Assembly (NCBI RefSeq): GCF_018918285.1
Contig: NZ_JAHLQF010000001.1
Location: 1 to 64,000, forward strand
Reading direction: 5' to 3'
DNA length: 64,000 bases
Source: Clostridium mobile
Lineage (GTDB): Bacteria; Bacillota; Clostridia; Clostridiales; Clostridiaceae
How positions within the stretch are numbered: the first letter of the stretch is position 1; each line of letters begins with the position of its first letter. This document shows positions 35,493 to 45,496 of this stretch, piece by piece. The notes beneath the pieces are model-generated. The model saw nothing but the letters and a program-made list of their open reading frames with translations. It did no database searches and had not been told where the DNA came from. The translations under genes and the position numbers were made by a program.

Positions 35493-36815
35493 ATGACGGA
35501 TAGCAGAAAAATAGCATTGAATATACTTTATGATGTTTTTTATAAAAACTCATATTCTAATATAGTATTAAATAATACTTTAAGTAAATATGACTTAAAA
35601 GATGTAGATAAAGGATTAATTACTGAAATTGTATACGGAACAATTAAATATAGATATTCTATAGATAGAATTTTAAGTAATTTTTTAAAAAATGATATAA
35701 ATAAAACGGATAAGGAAATTTTAAATATTCTAAGAATTGGAATATATCAAATTAGATATTTAGATAAAGTACCTAATTTTGCAGCAGTTAATGAATGTGT
35801 AGAATTAGCAAAAGAAAAATCAAAAAAAGCCTCCGGCTTAGTAAATGGCGTCTTAAGAAATTATATAAGAAGAAAAGATGAGGATTTTTTCAAAGGAAAT
35901 GAAATAGAAAGACTATGCTTTGAGTATTCTTTTCCTAAATGGATAGTGGATTTATTTTTGAAACAATATGGAACCGAATACACAAAAAAAATACTAGAAG
36001 GTTTAAATTGTAAACCTAATGTTACTGTAAGGGTAAATAATTTAAAAAGTAGCTACGAAGAAGTATGGGACATATTAGTAGAAAATAATTATAATGTAAA
36101 AGAGGGATACATATGTCCTGAAGCAATTGATATAATTAAAGGCAAAAGTATAGAAAATAATCCTTTATTTAAGAATGGATATGTTACTGTTCAGGATGAA
36201 AGTGCAATGCTTGTAGCACCTTCTATGGAGCTACAAGAAGATATGATTGTTTTAGACCTTTGTAGTGCTCCTGGAGGTAAAACCACTCATATTTCTGAGA
36301 TAATGAATAATACCGGTAAAGTTATGGCTTTTGATTTACATAAAAATAAATTATCATTAATAAAGGACAACATGAATAGATTAGGAATAACAAATACTTC
36401 TTTAAATGTTATGGATGCTACTATATATAATGATGATTTAAAAGATATAGCTCATAGGGTTTTAATTGATGTACCTTGTTCTGGGCTAGGCATAATTAGG
36501 AAAAAACCTGAGATTAAATATACTAAACAAACTCAATCTTTAAAATCTCTAATAGAAATACAAAGAAAAATTTTAGCAAATGCTTCATCATATGTAAAAA
36601 AAGATGGTATTTTATTATATTCAACATGTACGTTAAATAAAGAAGAAAATGAAGAAAATATAAAATGGTTTTTAGAAAAATATAAAGAATTTAAAATAGA
36701 ACCTATTTATTTTGGCAATACGTCAAATTTAATATATAATAATGGTCTTGTTACTGTACTGCCAAATGAAAATATGGATGGATTTTTTATTGCTAGACTA
36801 AGAAAACAACGGTAG
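35493..36815 (+). CDS. rsmB: 16S rRNA (cytosine-967-C5)-methyltransferase
   Basis: 440 residues. An N-terminal NusB-like RNA-binding domain (about 1-140; [13 protein letters not shown]) precedes the SAM domain: [14 protein letters not shown], the motif [18 protein letters not shown] with its Cys, and LLYSTCTL with the catalytic Cys. I start at the ATG that follows GAGGTATAGTG rather than the GTG just before it. It begins the rsmB-rlmN-stp-prkC-rsgA-rpe-thiN operon. Confidence 0.96.
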   Translation: MTDSRKIALNILYDVFYKNSYSNIVLNNTLSKYDLKDVDKGLITEIVYGTIKYRYSIDRILSNFLKNDINKTDKEILNILRIGIYQIRYLDKVPNFAAVNECVELAKEKSKKASGLVNGVLRNYIRRKDEDFFKGNEIERLCFEYSFPKWIVDLFLKQYGTEYTKKILEGLNCKPNVTVRVNNLKSSYEEVWDILVENNYNVKEGYICPEAIDIIKGKSIENNPLFKNGYVTVQDESAMLVAPSMELQEDMIVLDLCSAPGGKTTHISEIMNNTGKVMAFDLHKNKLSLIKDNMNRLGITNTSLNVMDATIYNDDLKDIAHRVLIDVPCSGLGIIRKKPEIKYTKQTQSLKSLIEIQRKILANASSYVKKDGILLYSTCTLNKEENEENIKWFLEKYKEFKIEPIYFGNTSNLIYNNGLVTVLPNENMDGFFIARLRKQR

Positions 36816-36823
36816 GTGTATAT

Positions 36824-37870
36824 ATGGAAAATATATTAGATTATTCAATAGAAGAATTAAAAATTTGGCTAGTTAATAATGGAGAAAAAGGATTTAGAAG
36901 TAGTCAAATATTTGATTGGATTTATAAGGAAGTTTATGATTTTGATAATATGAAAAATTTATCTTCAAATGCTAAAGAATTATTAAAAAATAATTTTTAT
37001 TTTAGCATACCTGAAGTGGTGAGAAAAATAGAATCCAAAGATGGAGGAACTATAAAATTTTTATTTAAATATAGTGACGGAAACATAATAGAATCCGTAG
37101 TAATGAAATATAAGCATGGTAATTCTATATGTGTGTCTACACAAATTGGATGTAGAATGGGTTGTAATTTTTGTGCATCAACTATCGGTGGAATGGTTAG
37201 GAATCTTACTCAAGGAGAGATTTTAGGGCAAATACTAAGAGCATCCTCAGAAATAAAGGAAAGAATTAGCAATATAGTAATGATGGGAAGTGGGGAACCA
37301 CTAGATAATTTTGAGAATGTATTTAAATTTATAGAATTAGTAAATTCATCACAAGGACTAAATATAGGACAGCGACATATTACCTTGTCAACTTGTGGAA
37401 TAGTGCCAAAAATAATAGATTTAGCTGATAAAAATATGCAAATAACTTTAGCTATATCTCTTCATGCTCCTAATGATGAATTGAGAAAAACTATGATGCC
37501 TATCTCAAATAAATATAAAATATGTGATATAATTGAAAGTTGTAAATATTATATAGAAAAGACCAATAGAAGAATAACCTTTGAATATGCTTTAGTAAAA
37601 GATGTGAACGATAGCGATAAACATGCAGAAGAACTTGGGGAACTTCTCAAAGGGATGCTTTGTCATGTTAATTTAATACCAGTAAATGAAATAAGAGAAA
37701 ATAGCTTAAAAAAATCTTCTTCAGAAAATATTAAACGCTTTAGTAACATTCTATTGAAAAAAGGAATTGAAACTACAATTAGAAGAGAGATGGGGGCAGA
37801 TATAAATGCTGCCTGCGGACAATTAAGGAGAAGTTATATAGAAGATAACAATATTTATAAAGGGGTGTAG
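36824..37870 (+). CDS. rlmN: 23S rRNA/tRNA adenine-C2-methyltransferase
   Basis: 348 residues. The radical-SAM cluster CRMGCNFC sits in [37 protein letters not shown] is the GEP motif, and the C-terminal catalytic Cys is in NAACGQLR. It methylates A2503 of 23S rRNA and A37 of some tRNAs. It lies eight bases after rsmB with its own weak ribosome site. Confidence 0.97.
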   Translation: MENILDYSIEELKIWLVNNGEKGFRSSQIFDWIYKEVYDFDNMKNLSSNAKELLKNNFYFSIPEVVRKIESKDGGTIKFLFKYSDGNIIESVVMKYKHGNSICVSTQIGCRMGCNFCASTIGGMVRNLTQGEILGQILRASSEIKERISNIVMMGSGEPLDNFENVFKFIELVNSSQGLNIGQRHITLSTCGIVPKIIDLADKNMQITLAISLHAPNDELRKTMMPISNKYKICDIIESCKYYIEKTNRRITFEYALVKDVNDSDKHAEELGELLKGMLCHVNLIPVNEIRENSLKKSSSENIKRFSNILLKKGIETTIRREMGADINAACGQLRRSYIEDNNIYKGV

Positions 37871-37873
37871 TGC

Positions 37874-38620
37874 ATGGTGGGCATATTGTCTGATATTGGA
37901 AATTATAGGAGCGTAAATGAGGACTCTGTTGGGCATTTTAAAAATGATAATTTTGCAATATATATAGTTGCAGATGGTATGGGTGGTCATAATGCTGGAG
38001 AAATAGCAAGCAAGTTAGCAGTAGATTCAATAATAGATTCGTTAAAAAAATTAGATTCTATTGAGGATGGAGGAAAGTTATTAGAAAGTTCTATAGAACA
38101 TGCAAATAGTTTAATTTATAAACATTCAAGAGAGAAGTCCAATTTAAGTGGAATGGGTACTACAATTACTGCTTGTCTCGTTTATGGAGATGAGATGGTA
38201 ATTGGAAACGTGGGAGATAGTAGATGTTATATAATTAATAAAGAAAATAATATAATAAAGATAACAAAAGATCATTCACTAGTACAACAACTGTTAGATG
38301 ATGGGAGTATAACAGAGGAAGAGGCTGTGGTTCATCCTAATAAAAATATAATAACGAGAGCTCTAGGTACAAATCCTTCTATTTTAGTTGATATCTTCGT
38401 AATAAATTTAAAAGATATCAGAAAAGTACTACTGTGTACAGATGGATTAACTAATGATGTTACTCCTAATCAAATATATGATATAATTATGAAAAATAAT
38501 TGTTGTGATGCAAGTAAATTGCTTGTAGAATTGAGTAAAGAAAAAGGCGGAAGAGATAATATATCAGTTATTGTATTCGAAGGAGAGTGTAAAGATGATA
38601 GATACTTTACTGGGAAATAG
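37874..38620 (+). CDS. stp: PP2C-type Ser/Thr protein phosphatase
   Basis: 248 residues. Metal-binding motifs are NEDSVG, VADGMGGHNAGE (Asp34), GMGTTITACLV, IGNVGDSR and GGRDNISVIV. It is the partner phosphatase of the PrkC kinase encoded next, whose start lies inside its last codons. In Firmicutes the pair controls growth, cell wall and spore exit. Confidence 0.96.
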   Translation: MVGILSDIGNYRSVNEDSVGHFKNDNFAIYIVADGMGGHNAGEIASKLAVDSIIDSLKKLDSIEDGGKLLESSIEHANSLIYKHSREKSNLSGMGTTITACLVYGDEMVIGNVGDSRCYIINKENNIIKITKDHSLVQQLLDDGSITEEEAVVHPNKNIITRALGTNPSILVDIFVINLKDIRKVLLCTDGLTNDVTPNQIYDIIMKNNCCDASKLLVELSKEKGGRDNISVIVFEGECKDDRYFTGK

Positions 38621-40466
38621 GTATAAACTATTAGAAAAAATAGGAGAGGGAGGCATGGCTGAAGTATATAAAGCTCAGTGCCAACTCCTTAATAGATATG
38701 TAGCTGTAAAAATTCTTAAAGATGAATTTTCAAGAGATAGTCAGTTCGTAGAAAAATTTAAAAGGGAAGCAACAGCAGCAGCTAGCCTTTCGCATAATAA
38801 TATTGTAAATATATATGATGTAGGATCACAAGATGGTGTAAACTACATAGTAATGGAATATGTAAAAGGAAAAACATTAAAAGAAGTAATATTAGAAAGA
38901 GGAATCTTAAATAACGAAGATGCAGTGGATATAGCTATTCAAATAGGCAAAGCTTTAGAATGCGCCCATAGAAATAATATAATACACAGAGATATTAAAC
39001 CTCATAATATACTTGTAACTGAAGAAGGTCTAGTGAAGGTGGCAGATTTTGGTATTGCCAAGGCAACAAATTCAGCAACAATAACAAATACTTCAAAAGT
39101 TATAGGATCAGCTCACTATTTTTCACCAGAACAGGCTAAGGGAAGCTTTGTTGACTTTAGAACGGATATATATTCTCTTGGTATAGTTATGTATGAAATG
39201 GTTACAGGAAAAGTACCTTATGATGCTGAAAGCCCAGTATCAGTAGCTTTAAAACATATTCAAGAAGAGGTTGTTCCTCCATGTAAGATAAATCCATCTC
39301 TTTCGGAAGGATTTAATAGTGTAATTTTAAAATCTATAGAAAAAGAAGCTATAAAGAGATATCAAAACATTGGAGATTTATTAGTAGATTTAAATAAAGT
39401 AAAAAATAATGAACCGGTAAATATTATATTAGGAAATCTTGATAATGATAGAACGAGAATTATGGATGCTGTAAATGTAGATGAGGAAGAAGAATATTTA
39501 GAGTATGATGAATTAGAAGATGAGGATGATTATCTACTACCAATCAGTAAGAATAAAAAAATGATAATTGCTATTACTTCTATAATTTTAATTTTAGTTG
39601 TAGGTTTTACATCTGGATATTTTTTATTCAACAAAGTTCTTAATAAATCACCTAATGATTCGAAAAAAAGTATAGCTGTTCCTAACATTATTGGACTTAA
39701 AGAAGATGAAGCAGAGAAAGCTATAGAAAAAGAAGGATTAGTTTTTCTAGTTGCTGGAACAGAGAGAAGTGATGAAGCAGAAGGAACAGTAATTAGAACC
39801 AGCCCTTCTGAAGGAACTCCAGTAAAACCAAATTCTGAGGTAAGGGTTATCATTAGTAGTGGAAAAAATGGTACAAATGTACCGGATTTAAGAGACATAG
39901 ATGTAGAAGTGGCAAGAGATATGCTGAATAGATTAAATTTAAAATTAGGTGAACCAAGTTATAAATATGATGATACTGTACCTAAAAACTGTATAATAAG
40001 TCAAAGTCCAAGCAAAGATACCAGTGTTCAGCCTGGAACAGTTATAGAAGTTGTTGTTAGTAGTGGACCTGAAGTAAATTATGTGTCTGTCCCAAGTTTG
40101 AATGGAAAAACATTAGAAGAAGCTAGAGCTATATTAGCTGGATACAATTTAAAATTAGGAAAAGAAAATCCTGTTAGGACTAATGATGAAACTTTACATG
40201 GTAAGATATTTAAACAGAGTCCAGAAGTAGGTGCTCAAGTGAAAGAAGGTAGTATTATAGATATAAGCTACTATCATTTTGGTGATGGAGTTCCTGGTGA
40301 AAATCCTGGAGAAATAGCTGATAGCGGTGTAGATATTAATTATAATGAAAGTATGTTAGCTAATGCCATTAATGAGGATGTTACTACTGAAGATGCTAAT
40401 ATAAATAAATATAAAAACCAAAACAATAACAAAAATCATAATAATAAGAATAAAAATAATAGTTAA
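38595..40466 (+). CDS. prkC: PASTA-domain Ser/Thr protein kinase
   Basis: 623 residues. The kinase domain (about 10-270) has Gly loop GEGGMAEVYK, Lys39 in VAVKIL, Glu57, HRDIKPHNIL (Asp133, Asn138) and DFG at 151-153. One membrane helix (323-345) precedes three PASTA domains (about 360-563) that bind muropeptides outside. A low-complexity tail of about 60 residues ends in a Lys/Asn stretch. A TTG eight codons earlier is rejected because AAGGAGAG lies inside it. The gene overlaps stp by 26 bases. Confidence 0.97.
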   Translation: MIDTLLGNRYKLLEKIGEGGMAEVYKAQCQLLNRYVAVKILKDEFSRDSQFVEKFKREATAAASLSHNNIVNIYDVGSQDGVNYIVMEYVKGKTLKEVILERGILNNEDAVDIAIQIGKALECAHRNNIIHRDIKPHNILVTEEGLVKVADFGIAKATNSATITNTSKVIGSAHYFSPEQAKGSFVDFRTDIYSLGIVMYEMVTGKVPYDAESPVSVALKHIQEEVVPPCKINPSLSEGFNSVILKSIEKEAIKRYQNIGDLLVDLNKVKNNEPVNIILGNLDNDRTRIMDAVNVDEEEEYLEYDELEDEDDYLLPISKNKKMIIAITSIILILVVGFTSGYFLFNKVLNKSPNDSKKSIAVPNIIGLKEDEAEKAIEKEGLVFLVAGTERSDEAEGTVIRTSPSEGTPVKPNSEVRVIISSGKNGTNVPDLRDIDVEVARDMLNRLNLKLGEPSYKYDDTVPKNCIISQSPSKDTSVQPGTVIEVVVSSGPEVNYVSVPSLNGKTLEEARAILAGYNLKLGKENPVRTNDETLHGKIFKQSPEVGAQVKEGSIIDISYYHFGDGVPGENPGEIADSGVDINYNESMLANAINEDVTTEDANINKYKNQNNNKNHNNKNKNNS

Positions 40467-40499
40467 GTAGAAGAATCTTAATATAATCTAGGAGGTAAC

Positions 40500-41369
40500 A
40501 TGCAGGGATTAATCGTAAAAGGTATTGGTGGATTTTATTATGTTAAAGTTGAAAACGGAATAGTTGAGTGTAAGGCTAGAGGCAAATTTAGGCACGATGA
40601 TCTTATTCCTATGGTAGGAGATAAAGTAGAGATATCAGCCACAGAAGGTAAAGGAACTATTGAAAGGATATGTGATCGATACAATGTGTTGCCTAGACCA
40701 GCTGTTGCTAATGTTACTCAAGCATTAGTTGTATTTTCACTAAAAAATCCCGATATAAATGAAGACTTGCTAAATAAATTTTTATTACTTTGCGACTATA
40801 GCAAGCTTAAATCAATAGTATGTTTTAATAAAATGGATTTAAGCAAAGATGAAAAAGAAGAGCAAGCTATAATAAATATGGTAAAAGACGCAGGGTATGA
40901 AGTTTTATTTCTTCAAGCTAAAACTGGCACAGGTATTGACCAAATAAAAGAAAAATTAAAAGATAATGTAACTGTACTCTGTGGTCCTTCCGGTGTTGGC
41001 AAGTCAACAATTTTAAATAATCTAGCAGGAAGAGAGCTTATGGAAATAGGTAATATAAGTGAAAAACTAAAAAGAGGAAAGCATACAACTAGGCATAGTG
41101 AATTAATAGAATTATGTGATGGGTATATTGTAGATACACCTGGATTTTCATCTTTAAGTAGTGATTTTATATCAAAAGAGGAGCTTCAATACTGTTTCCA
41201 TGAGTTTAATGATTATTTAGGTGAATGTAAGTTTTCAAGCTGTGTTCATCATAAAGAACCTGGTTGTAATGTAAAAAAAGCAGTTGAAAATGGAAATATA
41301 AATAAGATGAGATATGATTTTTATATAAAAATGTTAGAAGAAAAATTAAAGGAGAGGATATACAAATGA
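40500..41369 (+). CDS. rsgA: Ribosome small-subunit-dependent GTPase A
   Basis: 289 residues with a circularly permuted GTPase. NKMD at 110-113 (G4) precedes GPSGVGKST at 162-170 (G1) and DTPGFSS (G3). The N-terminal OB fold and the C-terminal zinc knuckle ([15 protein letters not shown]) bind the 30S subunit. It assists late 30S assembly. AGGAGG lies before the ATG. The stop overlaps the rpe start (ATGA). Confidence 0.97.
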   Translation: MQGLIVKGIGGFYYVKVENGIVECKARGKFRHDDLIPMVGDKVEISATEGKGTIERICDRYNVLPRPAVANVTQALVVFSLKNPDINEDLLNKFLLLCDYSKLKSIVCFNKMDLSKDEKEEQAIINMVKDAGYEVLFLQAKTGTGIDQIKEKLKDNVTVLCGPSGVGKSTILNNLAGRELMEIGNISEKLKRGKHTTRHSELIELCDGYIVDTPGFSSLSSDFISKEELQYCFHEFNDYLGECKFSSCVHHKEPGCNVKKAVENGNINKMRYDFYIKMLEEKLKERIYK

Positions 41370-42019
41370 TTAAAATAGCCCCTTCAATACTTTCATCAGA
41401 TTTTTCAAAACTGGGGGAGGAAGTTAAAAAGCTAGAAACTTATAAGGCTGACATAATTCATATCGATGTTATGGATGGAAGATTTGTGCCTAACATTACC
41501 TTTGGTATGCCTGTTATAAAGAGCATTAGAGGCTTAACAAGCCTCCCTTTTGATGTTCACCTGATGATTGAGGAGCCTAGCAGATATATTGAAGATCTTG
41601 CTAAAGTAGGTGCTGATATTATTACTGTACATTATGAAGCAGATAGACATATAGATAGAACAATAAATTATATTAAAAGTTTTGGAGTAAAGGCAGCGGT
41701 AGCATTAAATCCTGGAACTCCAGTAAGTGTAATCAAGGATTTAATTCCTTCTTTAGATATGGTTTTAATTATGTCCGTTAATCCAGGATTTGGAGGCCAA
41801 AATTTTATACCTTATGCATTAGAGAAAATAAAAGAACTAAATAAACTAAGAAATGAATTTAATAAAGATTTAATTATAGAAGTAGACGGTGGTATTGATG
41901 CTTCAAACATTAAGGAAGTAGTGGAAAGTGGTGCTAACTGGATTGTTGCAGGTTCAGCAGTGTTTAAAGGCGGCCATATAGAAGAAAATATAAGTAGATT
42001 AAAAGAGGCAGTAAAATGA
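41366..42019 (+). CDS. rpe: Ribulose-phosphate 3-epimerase
   Basis: 217 residues. TIM-barrel signatures are [32 protein letters not shown] (catalytic Asp and metal ligands), [19 protein letters not shown] and EVDGGI. It interconverts ribulose-5-P and xylulose-5-P in the pentose-phosphate pathway. It is coupled by start-stop overlap with rsgA and with thiN. Confidence 0.97.
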   Translation: MIKIAPSILSSDFSKLGEEVKKLETYKADIIHIDVMDGRFVPNITFGMPVIKSIRGLTSLPFDVHLMIEEPSRYIEDLAKVGADIITVHYEADRHIDRTINYIKSFGVKAAVALNPGTPVSVIKDLIPSLDMVLIMSVNPGFGGQNFIPYALEKIKELNKLRNEFNKDLIIEVDGGIDASNIKEVVESGANWIVAGSAVFKGGHIEENISRLKEAVK

Positions 42020-42651
42020 AAACATTAATTGTCTCCGGAGGACAACCCCCATCACTTGAGCTATTAAATGAAGAACTAATAGATACAGATTATATAATTT
42101 GTGCAGATAAAGGTGGAGAAGTATTATATAAATATGGTATAGAACCTGATATTATATTAGGAGATTTTGATTCTATAGATAAAGATACTTTAAATTATTA
42201 TAAAGAAAAACACATTATAGTAGATTCTTTTCCATCAGAGAAAGATTTTACTGACTCTTATGCTGCATTAGAAAAAGCCTTAGCTATAGGAAGCGATAAA
42301 ATAGCATTTTTGGGATGCACAGGTAATAGATTAGATCACATATTAGGCAATCTAGGATTATTATACTGTTGTTTAGATAATGGAGTAGACTCTTATATTA
42401 AAGATGGTAACAATCTGATTAGATTAATAAATAAATCTTGTATAATTAAACCTAATGGCTATAATTATTTTTCATTGATTAGTTATGGAACCTCTGTCAC
42501 TGGAATAACTCTTATAGGAGCTAAATATCCCTTAAATAACTATACATTAAAATTAGGAGAATGTTTAGGAATATCTAATGAATTTAATGAACCACAAGTT
42601 GAAGTACAATTTAAAGAAGGATTATTACTTTTAATACAAAGTAAAGAATAA
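42016..42651 (+). CDS. thiN: Thiamine diphosphokinase
   Basis: 211 residues. Recognised by ICADKGGEVLYKYGIEPDIILGDFDSID, FPSEKDFTDSYAALEKAL, FLGCTGNRLDHILGNLGLL and the C-terminal beta domain (YFSLISYGT, ITLIGAKYPLNN). It transfers pyrophosphate from ATP to thiamine. It is the last gene of the coupled run; the next small genes have their own ribosome sites. Confidence 0.95.
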   Translation: MKTLIVSGGQPPSLELLNEELIDTDYIICADKGGEVLYKYGIEPDIILGDFDSIDKDTLNYYKEKHIIVDSFPSEKDFTDSYAALEKALAIGSDKIAFLGCTGNRLDHILGNLGLLYCCLDNGVDSYIKDGNNLIRLINKSCIIKPNGYNYFSLISYGTSVTGITLIGAKYPLNNYTLKLGECLGISNEFNEPQVEVQFKEGLLLLIQSKE

Positions 42652-42724
42652 GTTTAGTAACTTTTTTTAACAATACGCATATAATATTAACATAAGTATT
42701 CTTGAAGGGATAATAATGTAAAAA

Positions 42725-42880
42725 ATGAAAAAGAAAGTTAAATCAAAATTGGGACTGATTATTGGTTCTATAGGTATGGGAATAGTAGTGACATTTATTA
42801 TCCCTGTTTGGGGATGGATAATTGCCGTAGGTGTAGGACTAATATATCTTGGTTGGTGTTTGATTCAACAATACAAATAG
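42725..42880 (+). CDS. 51-residue two-helix membrane protein
   Basis: MKKKVKSKLGLIIGSIGMGI, then a second hydrophobic stretch (WGWIIAVGVGLIYLGWCLI) and a basic end. A GAAGGGA site lies about 15 bases before the ATG, slightly far. It sits between thiN and spoVM. Its Gly-rich membrane helices resemble other tiny Firmicute membrane peptides, but no family is certain. Confidence 0.55.
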   Translation: MKKKVKSKLGLIIGSIGMGIVVTFIIPVWGWIIAVGVGLIYLGWCLIQQYK

Positions 42881-42895
42881 TGGCGAGGTGGGTCT

Positions 42896-42964
42896 ATGAA
42901 AATTGTGGCTATAAAGCTTCCTAAATTTTTATCTTCAATAATAAAGTTTATACTTAGAAAATAA
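42896..42964 (+). CDS. spoVM: Stage V sporulation protein SpoVM
   Basis: 22 residues beginning MKIVAIKLPKFLSSIIKF and ending in LRK. It matches B. subtilis SpoVM (MKFYTIKLPKFLGG...) in the diagnostic IKLPKFL core and in the amphipathic helix that recognises the positively curved forespore membrane. The location, between thiN and rpmB, is the same as in Bacillus. GAGGTGGG is the ribosome site. It anchors SpoIVA and the coat on the forespore. Confidence 0.92.
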   Translation: MKIVAIKLPKFLSSIIKFILRK

Positions 42965-42981
42965 AATAGTACTTAAAAATA

Positions 42982-43013
42982 AAAAAATGCAATTGAAATC
43001 AATTGCATTTTTT
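42982..43013. terminator. Bidirectional terminator between spoVM and rpmB
   Basis: AAAAAATGCAATTGA pairs with TCAATTGCATTTTTT around two bases. It works in both directions between convergent genes. Confidence 0.93.
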
Positions 43014-43015
43014 AC

Positions 43016-43207
43016 TTATATAGCACGCTGAACCTTGCCAGAACGTAGGCATCTTGTACAAACATGTATAGTTTTAGGTGTTCCCTTAACTATTGCCTTT
43101 ATTCTTTTTAGGTTTGGAGCCCAAGTTCTTTTTGACTGACGATGTGAGTGGCTATACTGAACTCCAGCTATTACGCCTTTTCCACAAACTTCACACTTTC
43201 TTGACAT
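43016..43207 (-). CDS. rpmB: 50S ribosomal protein L28
   Basis: 63 residues, MSRKCEVCGKGVIAGVQYSH followed by the usual KRTWAPNLKRIKA and CTRCLRSGKV; four cysteines as in the zinc-type L28. The longer upstream frame (15 codons) is rejected since GGAGGTG lies just before this ATG. It is read against its neighbours. Confidence 0.97.
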   Translation of the reverse strand: MSRKCEVCGKGVIAGVQYSHSHRQSKRTWAPNLKRIKAIVKGTPKTIHVCTRCLRSGKVQRAI

Positions 43208-43227
43208 TGAAAACACCTCCTTTACAA

Positions 43228-43254
43228 ATTGAGATGAATTAAACCTTCTCAATT
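43228..43254 (-). promoter_or_regulatory. Hairpin in the rpmB 5' leader
   Basis: AATTGAGA pairs with TCTCAATT across 11 bases just upstream of the GGAGGTG site. It could affect translation of L28; autoregulation is a guess. Confidence 0.45.
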
Positions 43255-43266
43255 CGGACGTATATT

Positions 43267-43296
43267 ATTCTATCATAACTTGTATAATTTATGCAA
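43267..43296 (-). promoter_or_regulatory. rpmB promoter
   Basis: On the minus strand TTGCAT, an 18-base spacer and TAGAAT, about 60 bases from the start codon. Confidence 0.65.
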
Positions 43297-43347
43297 TAGT
43301 ATTCTAGCATTTAATTCGATAATAGATTATAATTATCGTATATTTCC

Positions 43348-43376
43348 TTGAATAAATTCCATATTTAATATAAAAT
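43348..43376 (+). promoter_or_regulatory. Promoter of the asp23-like/yloV unit
   Basis: TTGAAT, a 17-base spacer and TAAAAT, with AAGGAGGG and ATG 35 bases on. Confidence 0.65.
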
Positions 43377-43410
43377 AGGTTTAAGGATTTAAGCATAAGG
43401 AGGGTTAACT

Positions 43411-43761
43411 ATGATAGGAAACATTTCTAATAATTATGGATATATTAATTTCTCTGAAGAGGTATTAGGAAATATAGTTGGAGTATCTACTATGGAATGC
43501 TATGGTGTAGTTGGAATGGCATCTAAGAATGCTACTGACGGATTATGGGAATTGCTAAAAGGTGAAAATCTAAGCAAAGGTGTTAAAATAAACTCCAAAG
43601 ATAATAAATTATTTATTGAGTTATATATAATAGTTGAATATGGCACAAAAATATCTGTCATAGCAAGCAATATAATTCAAAAAGTAAAATATACTGTAGA
43701 AAACTACACAGGATTAAAGGTTTCAAATATAACAGTGAATGTGCAAGGTGTGAGGGTCTAA
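43411..43761 (+). CDS. yloU: Asp23/Gls24 family envelope stress protein
   Basis: 116 residues with INFSEEVLGNIVGVSTMECYGVVGM, then FIELYIIVEYGTKISVIASNI and a final strand VSNITVNVQGVRV. The Asp23 family is membrane-associated and linked to alkaline and envelope stress, and next to yloV is its fixed place in Firmicutes. AAGGAGGG precedes the ATG. Fifteen bases separate it from yloV. Confidence 0.93.
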   Translation: MIGNISNNYGYINFSEEVLGNIVGVSTMECYGVVGMASKNATDGLWELLKGENLSKGVKINSKDNKLFIELYIIVEYGTKISVIASNIIQKVKYTVENYTGLKVSNITVNVQGVRV

Positions 43762-43775
43762 GGAGGTAGCTAAAA

Positions 43776-45401
43776 ATGGAACACTTAATGATTGATGGTC
43801 GTCATTTTTACAATATGATGATAAACGGAAGTAATAAGCTTGAGGAAAGTAAAGACTATGTTAATTCTTTAAATGTTTTTCCAGTGCCAGATGGTGACAC
43901 TGGAACTAACATGTCAATGACATTTAAATCAGCAGTTTCTGAAATAAAAGGTATGGATAACGAACCTATAGGAGTTATTGCGAGAAGTCTTGCTAAAGGT
44001 GCTTTAATGGGAGCAAGAGGAAACTCAGGAGTAATATTATCTCAGATACTTAGAGGGATAGCAAAAGGATTAGAGGATAAAACTGAAGTTAATTCAGAAG
44101 AATTAGCTAATGCATTTTTAGAAGGTTCAAGGTCTGCATATAAAGCTGTTATGAGACCGACTGAAGGAACTATTTTGACTATTATAAAAGCTGCTGGAGA
44201 AGCTGCTGTTAAAAGTAAACATAAGGATATTAAAAATCTTATGGAAGAAGTGTGCTCTTATAGTCAAATAACTTTAGATAAGACACCTGAAATGCTACCT
44301 GTCCTCAAACAAGCTAAAGTTGTAGATGCTGGCGGAGCAGGATTGCTTATTATTTTAAAAGGAATGTATGAAGTGTTAGATAAAGATTTAAAGTCTTTAT
44401 CTATAATTGACTCTACTAATGAGACTAATAGTGAATCTATAATTAAGGATTTTGGAGAACAAAATATAGAATTTGGATACTGCACAGAATTTTTTGTGGT
44501 ATCAAATAATATTGATATAGATGAATTTAAAAATGATATATCACAACATGGTGATTCAATGTTAGTTGTAGGTGGAGAGGGATTAGTTAAAGTACATATC
44601 CATACTAATGATCCAGGATTAGTTTTATCTAAGGCGGTAAAACTAGGCTCTCTATCAAAAATTAAAATAGATAACATGAGAGAACAACATAAGCATATTA
44701 TAGAGGAATCGGAAAATATTAAAGAGGAAACAAATGAAGAAAAGAAAGAATTTGCTTTCGTTTCTGTTGCATTAGGAGAAGGAATCAAAAATATTTTTAA
44801 GGATTTAGGTGTTGACTTTGTTATAGAAGGTGGTCAGACTATGAATCCTAGTACAGAGGATATTTTAAATGCTGTAAATAAAATAAATGCTGAAAACATA
44901 TTTGTTTTACCAAATAACAAAAACATAATAATGGCAGCAACTCAGGCAGCAGAATTATCTGACAAAAAAGTTTTTGTAATACCTACAAAAACAATACCAC
45001 AGGGAATTACTGCGATTACTACTTTTAATGGAGATATTGAAGCTGAACAAAATGTTAAAAACATGGAAGAGGCTATTTTAAATGTAGGGACTGGATCCAT
45101 TACTTACGCTGTTAGAGATACAGAAATGGATGGAAAGGTTATTACAGAAGGAGATATAATAGGATTAATTGAGGGCAAAATAAAAGAGACTGGCAATGAT
45201 ATCTTTGATGTTTGCAAAAATTTGATTAAGTCTATGGTTAATGAAGATACTGAACTTATTACAATTTTCTACGGTGAAAATTGTAATGAAGAACAAGTTG
45301 TTGAATTTGTTAATGAGTTAGAAAGTGAGTACGAAGATTTAGACATTCAATGTTATAATGGAGAACAGCCTTTATATTATTTTATTTTCTCCGTAGAGTA
45401 A
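43776..45401 (+). CDS. yloV: DAK-domain fatty acid kinase catalytic subunit (FakA/YloV)
   Basis: 541 residues. The DhaK-L/DAK2 nucleotide domain (about 1-200) has NVFPVPDGDTGTNMSMT (metal-binding Asp residues), GARGNSGVILSQILRG, TEGTILTIIKAA and VVDAGGAGLL. The middle and C-terminal parts resemble FakA. With an acyl-carrying DegV/FakB partner it phosphorylates fatty acids for PlsX-PlsY. No FakB gene lies in the window, but plsX and acpP do. Confidence 0.94.
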   Translation: MEHLMIDGRHFYNMMINGSNKLEESKDYVNSLNVFPVPDGDTGTNMSMTFKSAVSEIKGMDNEPIGVIARSLAKGALMGARGNSGVILSQILRGIAKGLEDKTEVNSEELANAFLEGSRSAYKAVMRPTEGTILTIIKAAGEAAVKSKHKDIKNLMEEVCSYSQITLDKTPEMLPVLKQAKVVDAGGAGLLIILKGMYEVLDKDLKSLSIIDSTNETNSESIIKDFGEQNIEFGYCTEFFVVSNNIDIDEFKNDISQHGDSMLVVGGEGLVKVHIHTNDPGLVLSKAVKLGSLSKIKIDNMREQHKHIIEESENIKEETNEEKKEFAFVSVALGEGIKNIFKDLGVDFVIEGGQTMNPSTEDILNAVNKINAENIFVLPNNKNIIMAATQAAELSDKKVFVIPTKTIPQGITAITTFNGDIEAEQNVKNMEEAILNVGTGSITYAVRDTEMDGKVITEGDIIGLIEGKIKETGNDIFDVCKNLIKSMVNEDTELITIFYGENCNEEQVVEFVNELESEYEDLDIQCYNGEQPLYYFIFSVE

Positions 45402-45440
45402 ATAATGAACTTATATATACAATAAATTATCATCTATTAT

Positions 45441-45468
45441 AAAAAAAGCCGTAGGGCTTTTTTTATTT
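45441..45468 (+). terminator. Terminator of yloV
   Basis: AAAAAGCC, four-base loop, GGCTTTTTTT, ending in ATTT. Confidence 0.88.
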
Positions 45469-45496
45469 AAGAGGAGAGTGTAACTGGAGTGATATT

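Noticed and set aside
44264-44788. A 174-codon open frame antisense to yloV
   Set aside because: It lies wholly within a clearly real gene, has no ribosome site and shows the Ser/Ile-rich composition of a reverse-strand shadow.
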